This document shows positions 60,460-64,000 of a stretch of 64,000 nucleotides of DNA, one piece after another. Source of the stretch: Bradyrhizobium diazoefficiens. Its GTDB lineage: Bacteria; Pseudomonadota; Alphaproteobacteria; Rhizobiales; Xanthobacteraceae. The notes below the pieces were generated by a model. It had not been told where the DNA came from and did no database searches. It saw only the letters and a list, made by a program, of their open reading frames with translations. A program made the translations under genes and the position numbers. The stretch spans positions 124,001 through 188,000 of the forward strand of contig NZ_JAENXS010000003.1 of NCBI RefSeq assembly GCF_016612535.1, written 5' to 3'. Positions within the stretch are counted from its first letter, which is position 1. Every line of letters starts with the position of its first letter.

Positions 60460-61920
60460 ATGAGCGAGACTTTCACAAGCGTGTCCCAGGAAGAAGCCGG
60501 CTTTCGTGAACGTGCGCGGCTGTCGTTCGATCTCGACGCCGATATCTGCGTGATCGGGGCCGGGCTTGCCGGCCTTTCCATTGCGCTGGAGGCGGCCCGG
60601 CTCGGGGCCAGTGTCGCGGTGCTCGAGGGCCGCCATATCGGCTGGAACGCCTCCGGCAACCAGCTCGGCACCGTGACGCCGGGCTTCGCGCTGCCGCTCA
60701 CCGAACTGATCGAGCGCATCGGCTTCGAGGACGCCAGCGAATTGTGGACGCTCTCGAAGGAGGGCGCCGAGTTCGTCCGTGCCAACGCCACCGAAGAGAA
60801 CATGCCGGGCATCGGCCTGACCGACGGCGTGCTGGAGGTCTCCAACGTCGATGCCGGCGACCGGTTGATCAGCCGGCTGCAGATGCTGAACGAGGATTTC
60901 GACACCGAGGTCGAGGGCTGGCAGGTCGATCGCGTTCGCGCGGCGCTCAAGACCGATCATTATTTCCATGGCGTCTATTATCCCAAAGCGTTCCAGGTCG
61001 ACGGCCGCAAATATGTGCATGGCCTGGCCGCGCTGGCGCGGCGGGCAGGGGCCCGCATCTTCGAGGATACGCCGGTCGTCAGCATCGATCATTCCGGCAT
61101 CCGCAAGCGCATCGTGACGCCGTCGGCGCGGTTGCGCGCCACGCACATCGTGCTCGCAGGTAACATCCATCTCGGCGCGCCATTGCGGCGATTGTCGGAG
61201 ACGCTGCTGCCGGTCTGGCGCTATGCCGGCATCACTGCACCGCTCGGCGAGCGCGTGCACGAGATCATCGGCTTCAAGGGATCGGTGATGGATTCCGACG
61301 GCGTCGACCATTTTCGCATCGTCGACGGCGACCGCCTGATGTGGGAGAGCCCGGAGACCACCTGGGCGGCGCGGCCGCAGCGCTTTGCCGGTCCCGTCAG
61401 GCGGCGGATCCGATCGATCTTCCCGCAGCTCGGCAATGTCGAGATCACCGAGACGTTCGGCGGCGCCACCGGCCAGACCGTGCACGGCATGCCGCAGATC
61501 GGCCAGCTGCGCAAAGGCCTGTGGGTCGCGAGCGGGTTCGGCCGCCAGGGCATGAACACCTCCGCTTTGGCCGGGCAGCTGATCGCGCGCAGCATCCTCT
61601 GGGGCGACGAGCGCTGGCGGCTGTTCTCGCCGTTCGAGCTGGTTTGGGCGGGCGGCACCACCGGACGGGTCGCGGCCCAATTGGTCGGCATCTGGGGCAG
61701 GGCGAGTTCCGCCGCTGCCGGGTCGCTTGCCCGCTACCGGGAGCGGGCGCGGGGCAAGGACAGGGCGCGCGAAGCGCGGCTGGCCGAGGCCAACCGGGCC
61801 GCCGGCACTGGTCCACGCCGTCCGCCGCCCGGGGTTCGGCCGCGGCCGGCCCCGTCGCCGCAGCCAAAGGTGGCCGAAGGTGGGGAACCGGTCCCTCAAG
61901 ATCAGGGCGTCTCGCAATAA
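60460..61920 (+). CDS. FAD-dependent oxidoreductase (D-amino-acid oxidase-like)
   Basis: 486 residues. The dinucleotide site is DADICVIGAGLAGLSIALEA (residues 25-45); GWNASGNQLGTVTPG is the DAO-family flavin loop; GLWVASGFGRQGMNTSALAG is the C-terminal FAD contact. Fits the DAO/PuuB group of amine and amino-acid oxidoreductases. The last 70 residues are Arg/Pro-rich and unstructured, an unusual extension. Substrate unknown; PuuB-type gamma-glutamylputrescine oxidation is one possibility, but no Puu genes are nearby. Confidence 0.87.
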   Translation: MSETFTSVSQEEAGFRERARLSFDLDADICVIGAGLAGLSIALEAARLGASVAVLEGRHIGWNASGNQLGTVTPGFALPLTELIERIGFEDASELWTLSKEGAEFVRANATEENMPGIGLTDGVLEVSNVDAGDRLISRLQMLNEDFDTEVEGWQVDRVRAALKTDHYFHGVYYPKAFQVDGRKYVHGLAALARRAGARIFEDTPVVSIDHSGIRKRIVTPSARLRATHIVLAGNIHLGAPLRRLSETLLPVWRYAGITAPLGERVHEIIGFKGSVMDSDGVDHFRIVDGDRLMWESPETTWAARPQRFAGPVRRRIRSIFPQLGNVEITETFGGATGQTVHGMPQIGQLRKGLWVASGFGRQGMNTSALAGQLIARSILWGDERWRLFSPFELVWAGGTTGRVAAQLVGIWGRASSAAAGSLARYRERARGKDRAREARLAEANRAAGTGPRRPPPGVRPRPAPSPQPKVAEGGEPVPQDQGVSQ

Positions 61921-62006
61921 GTTGAGAAAAATCCCGCCTGGACGTGTAACGTCCCCCGTTAGAACCCGTATCTCAGGGCGTGAACTTCCCGCGCACGGAG
62001 AAAGAC

Positions 62007-62519
62007 ATGTTTGACCGCCGCATCCTGTTGACGACCGTTGCGGGCCTGTTTGGCCTTTCGGCCTTCCGCTGGCTGAGAGCAACTCCGGCCAAGGCTGGTG
62101 AGAAGGCGGTTGAGAGGTTCGAGATCGAGAAGACCGATGCCGAATGGCGCGCCCAGCTCACGCCGCAGCAATATGAGATCCTGCGCAAGGAGGGCACTGA
62201 GCGGCCCGGCTCCAGTCCGCTGCTCAAGGAGCATCGCAAGGGTGTGTTCGCTTGCGCCGGCTGCGACCTGCCGGTGTTCGCCTCGGAGACCAAGTTCGAG
62301 AGCGGCACCGGCTGGCCGAGCTTCTACCAGCCAATCGAGGGCAATGTCGGCAAGACCGAGGACCGTACCTTCGGCATGCTCCGCACCGAGGTGCATTGCC
62401 GGCGCTGCGGCGGCCATCTCGGCCACGTCTTCGACGACGGTCCGAAGCCGACCGGATTGCGCTACTGCATCGACGGTTTCGGCCTGGTGTTCCACCCGGC
62501 GTCTCCCTCGGCGACGTAA
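62007..62519 (+). CDS. msrB: Peptide-methionine (R)-S-oxide reductase with an N-terminal export signal
   Basis: 170 residues from the ATG at 62007, preceded by CGGAGAAAG. Residues 1-35 (MFDRRILLTTVAGLFGLSAF) carry a twin-arginine pair ahead of a hydrophobic stretch, so export by Tat or Sec is likely, unlike the cytosolic MsrB. The reductase domain is complete: zinc CxxC pairs in FACAGCDLPVFAS and HCRRCGGHLGHVF, GTGWPSFYQPI, and the catalytic Cys in GLRYCIDG (often RYCIN). Repairs methionine-R-sulfoxide in proteins, here probably periplasmic ones. A strong terminator follows. Confidence 0.93.
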   Translation: MFDRRILLTTVAGLFGLSAFRWLRATPAKAGEKAVERFEIEKTDAEWRAQLTPQQYEILRKEGTERPGSSPLLKEHRKGVFACAGCDLPVFASETKFESGTGWPSFYQPIEGNVGKTEDRTFGMLRTEVHCRRCGGHLGHVFDDGPKPTGLRYCIDGFGLVFHPASPSAT

Positions 62520-62569
62520 GGCTTCAGTTGACGCGTTTCCCCGGCAATTGTTGCCGGCCCGGCAATTGT

Positions 62570-62598
62570 GCCCCGGTCATCCGACCGGGGCCTTTCTA
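62570..62598 (+). terminator. Rho-independent terminator after msrB
   Basis: CCCCGGT (62571-62577) pairs with ACCGGGG (62584-62590), then CCTTTCTATT. A second small hairpin CCGGCAA/TTGCCGG lies at 62541-62557. Confidence 0.75.
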
Positions 62599-62631
62599 TT
62601 CAAGTCATTGATTTCATGAAGATACCCGCAT

Positions 62632-62646
62632 TGGCATAGGCCTTGC
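62632..62646 (+). promoter_or_regulatory. Sigma-54 promoter of flgE
   Basis: TGGCATAGGCCTTGC matches the -24/-12 consensus TGGCAC-N5-TTGC; the GG and GC pairs are exactly 10 bases apart. The expected start of transcription is near 62658, about 53 bases before the flgE ATG. Confidence 0.75.
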
Positions 62647-62710
62647 GAATGTCTCCCCCGACTGCGGCCATGGTCGACCGGCTGCCGAGATCGGATTTGG
62701 AGACAAAGTT

Positions 62711-64000
62711 ATGGGTATCTTCGATGCAATGAACACCTCGGTGGGTGGCCTGCAGGCGCAGTCCTACGCGCTTCAGAACATTTCCGGCAACATCGCGAAC
62801 TCATCCACCACCGCGTACAAGGGCATCGGGACCAGCTTCGAGGATCTCATCCCCGATGCCTCCGTGCCGAGCAAACAGGTCGCCGGCGGCGTCACCGCGC
62901 ATGCGCAGGCAACCATCACCACCCAGGGCACGATCTCGTCCTCCACCGTCGCCACCAACATGGCGATCACCGGCGACGGCTTCTTCTCGGTGCAGGCCGC
63001 GAGCGGCGTCGTCGACAACGTGCCGGTATTCAACGGCGTCACCAACTACACCCGACGCGGCGACTTCCAGGTCAACGCCAACGGCAATCTGGTCAACGGC
63101 GCCGGCTACTATTTGATGGGCGTTACGGTCGACCCGAAGACCGGCAATCCGACCGGCAGCGTGCCGACCGTGCTGCAATTCCAGAACAATTTCGTCCCGG
63201 CGCAGGCGACGACCTCGATCGATTATGCGGCGAACCTGCCGACGCAGCCGAACACGGTGGCGAGCGCGACGGCGCAAAGCGGTACGCTGCTGGCTGCCGG
63301 TGGGCTCAATCCGTCGGATTATGCCGCAAACCCGCTGTCGATTGGCACGCCGCCCGCGCCCTACACCAGTGCAACGATCTCCGGCGCGGCGGCCACCGGC
63401 AATCTGCGCTCGGCCTATACCTCGACGACCGGTACGGGCTCGGTCGCGTTGCAGGACAGTGCATCGGCGGCTGCAGCTACGACTACCTCGCTCGACTCCG
63501 GGACGACACCCCATCTCAGCGGGACCATTCTCAGCGCGCTCGCCAACGGCACGACCGGTACGACCCTGACCATCACCGGCGTCGGCGGCACCGCCCACAC
63601 CATCACCTTCGACCCCACCGTCACCACTGTCACGACAGCCAGCGGCAATACCACGATTGGATTGGCCGCGGGCAGCACGGCGAAGGTATCTGATATCCTG
63701 AACGCGGTCGCGACAGCGGCCGGCGTCCCCGCCGCCAACGTGACTCTGAGCGCCAGCGGCAATATCCAGATCGCGACCGGCACCTCCACCGACGTGGCCG
63801 TCACGAGCGGCGCGGCGGCCACGGCGCTCGGTCTCAGCACCGTGGCGCGCGGCGGCAACGTGCTGTCGACCCCTGCGATCACCGGCTCGACGGTTCTGAG
63901 CGGCGCCGCCACGGCGGGCGGCGCGGAAGTTATCTCGACGGCATTCCAGGCCGGCGACGTCATCTATGTCGACGGCACGAGCGCGGGCCAGACGCTGACG
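62711..64000 (+). CDS. flgE: Flagellar hook protein FlgE (5' part; runs off the window)
   Basis: 430 codons are visible, with no stop before the right edge. N-terminal rod/hook block MGIFDAMNTSVGGLQAQSYA and then LQNISGNIANSSTTAYKG, typical of FlgE D0; GDGFFSVQ and YTRRGDFQVNANGNLVN are the D1 marks. From about residue 175 on the protein is Ser/Thr/Ala-rich with a hook IN-like piece (DILNAVATAAGVPAANVTLS), suggesting a large inserted surface domain as in rhizobial long FlgE. The hook joins the motor to the filament; secreted by the flagellar type III apparatus. Driven by a sigma-54 promoter. Confidence 0.92.
   Translation, partial: MGIFDAMNTSVGGLQAQSYALQNISGNIANSSTTAYKGIGTSFEDLIPDASVPSKQVAGGVTAHAQATITTQGTISSSTVATNMAITGDGFFSVQAASGVVDNVPVFNGVTNYTRRGDFQVNANGNLVNGAGYYLMGVTVDPKTGNPTGSVPTVLQFQNNFVPAQATTSIDYAANLPTQPNTVASATAQSGTLLAAGGLNPSDYAANPLSIGTPPAPYTSATISGAAATGNLRSAYTSTTGTGSVALQDSASAAAATTTSLDSGTTPHLSGTILSALANGTTGTTLTITGVGGTAHTITFDPTVTTVTTASGNTTIGLAAGSTAKVSDILNAVATAAGVPAANVTLSASGNIQIATGTSTDVAVTSGAAATALGLSTVARGGNVLSTPAITGSTVLSGAATAGGAEVISTAFQAGDVIYVDGTSAGQTLT

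Overview
The window is a GC-rich, gene-dense chromosomal segment whose content points to an alphaproteobacterium of the Bradyrhizobium type. The signs are DUF1127, CHRD and MocR-type genes, a very large polar coiled-coil protein, an alphaproteobacterial MlaE/F/D set and intergenic palindromic repeats of the kind I know from Bradyrhizobium. The taxon is inferred from protein character and repeats, not from a marker gene. I found no rRNA, tRNA, CRISPR array, insertion sequence, integrase or replication origin.

Layout. 1-3.3 kb: the end of a molybdenum hydroxylase large subunit, a cytochrome c', a PLP Cys/Met-metabolism enzyme and a methyltransferase. 3.3-9.0 kb: a secreted CHRD protein, a di-heme cytochrome c, and a compact group made of a PqqD-like protein, an HprK-like kinase and a GT2 glycosyltransferase on the minus strand, converging on a nucleotidyltransferase-family gene. 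9.1-11.1 kb: a hybrid histidine kinase whose N-terminal membrane domain carries all seven ethylene-receptor residues I checked, at exact spacing. 11.5-24.6 kb: mostly housekeeping genes (thiD, an LpxH-like phosphoesterase with a glycosyltransferase, threonine dehydratase, a secreted caspase-like protein, RbsD/FucU, an MFS carrier, a dipeptide epimerase) and the mlaE-mlaF-mlaD lipid transporter. 24.9-31.4 kb: a 1904-residue coiled-coil protein with tandem 22- and 44-residue repeats, probably the growth-pole-ring type, with a perfect CtrA-type box upstream and a divergent Hpt protein. 31.5-34.9 kb: ferredoxin, hotdog thioesterase, ferredoxin-NADP reductase and two small secreted proteins.

34.9-43.0 kb is a complete-looking aldarate (glucarate/galactarate) catabolic block on the minus strand: MFS carrier, LysR regulator, KdgD, GudD, a semialdehyde dehydrogenase and a GarD-type dehydratase. 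Together they would take in the sugar diacid, dehydrate it to 5-dehydro-4-deoxyglucarate, convert that to 2-oxoglutarate semialdehyde and oxidise it to 2-oxoglutarate.

43.2-64 kb is mixed: a secreted phosphodiesterase-type enzyme, a decayed DUF1501 pseudogene, a large SGNH hydrolase, an LPG-synthase-like membrane protein, a DUF892 ferritin-like protein, two MFS exporters, an MHYT-GGDEF-EAL protein, a MocR regulator, DUF1127, a universal stress protein, a SixA-like phosphatase, an FAD oxidoreductase, MsrB, and the 5' part of flgE behind a sigma-54 promoter. Five copies of one inverted-pair intergenic repeat, plus members of several other palindromic families, lie between genes. Long antisense reading frames are treated as GC-driven shadows.
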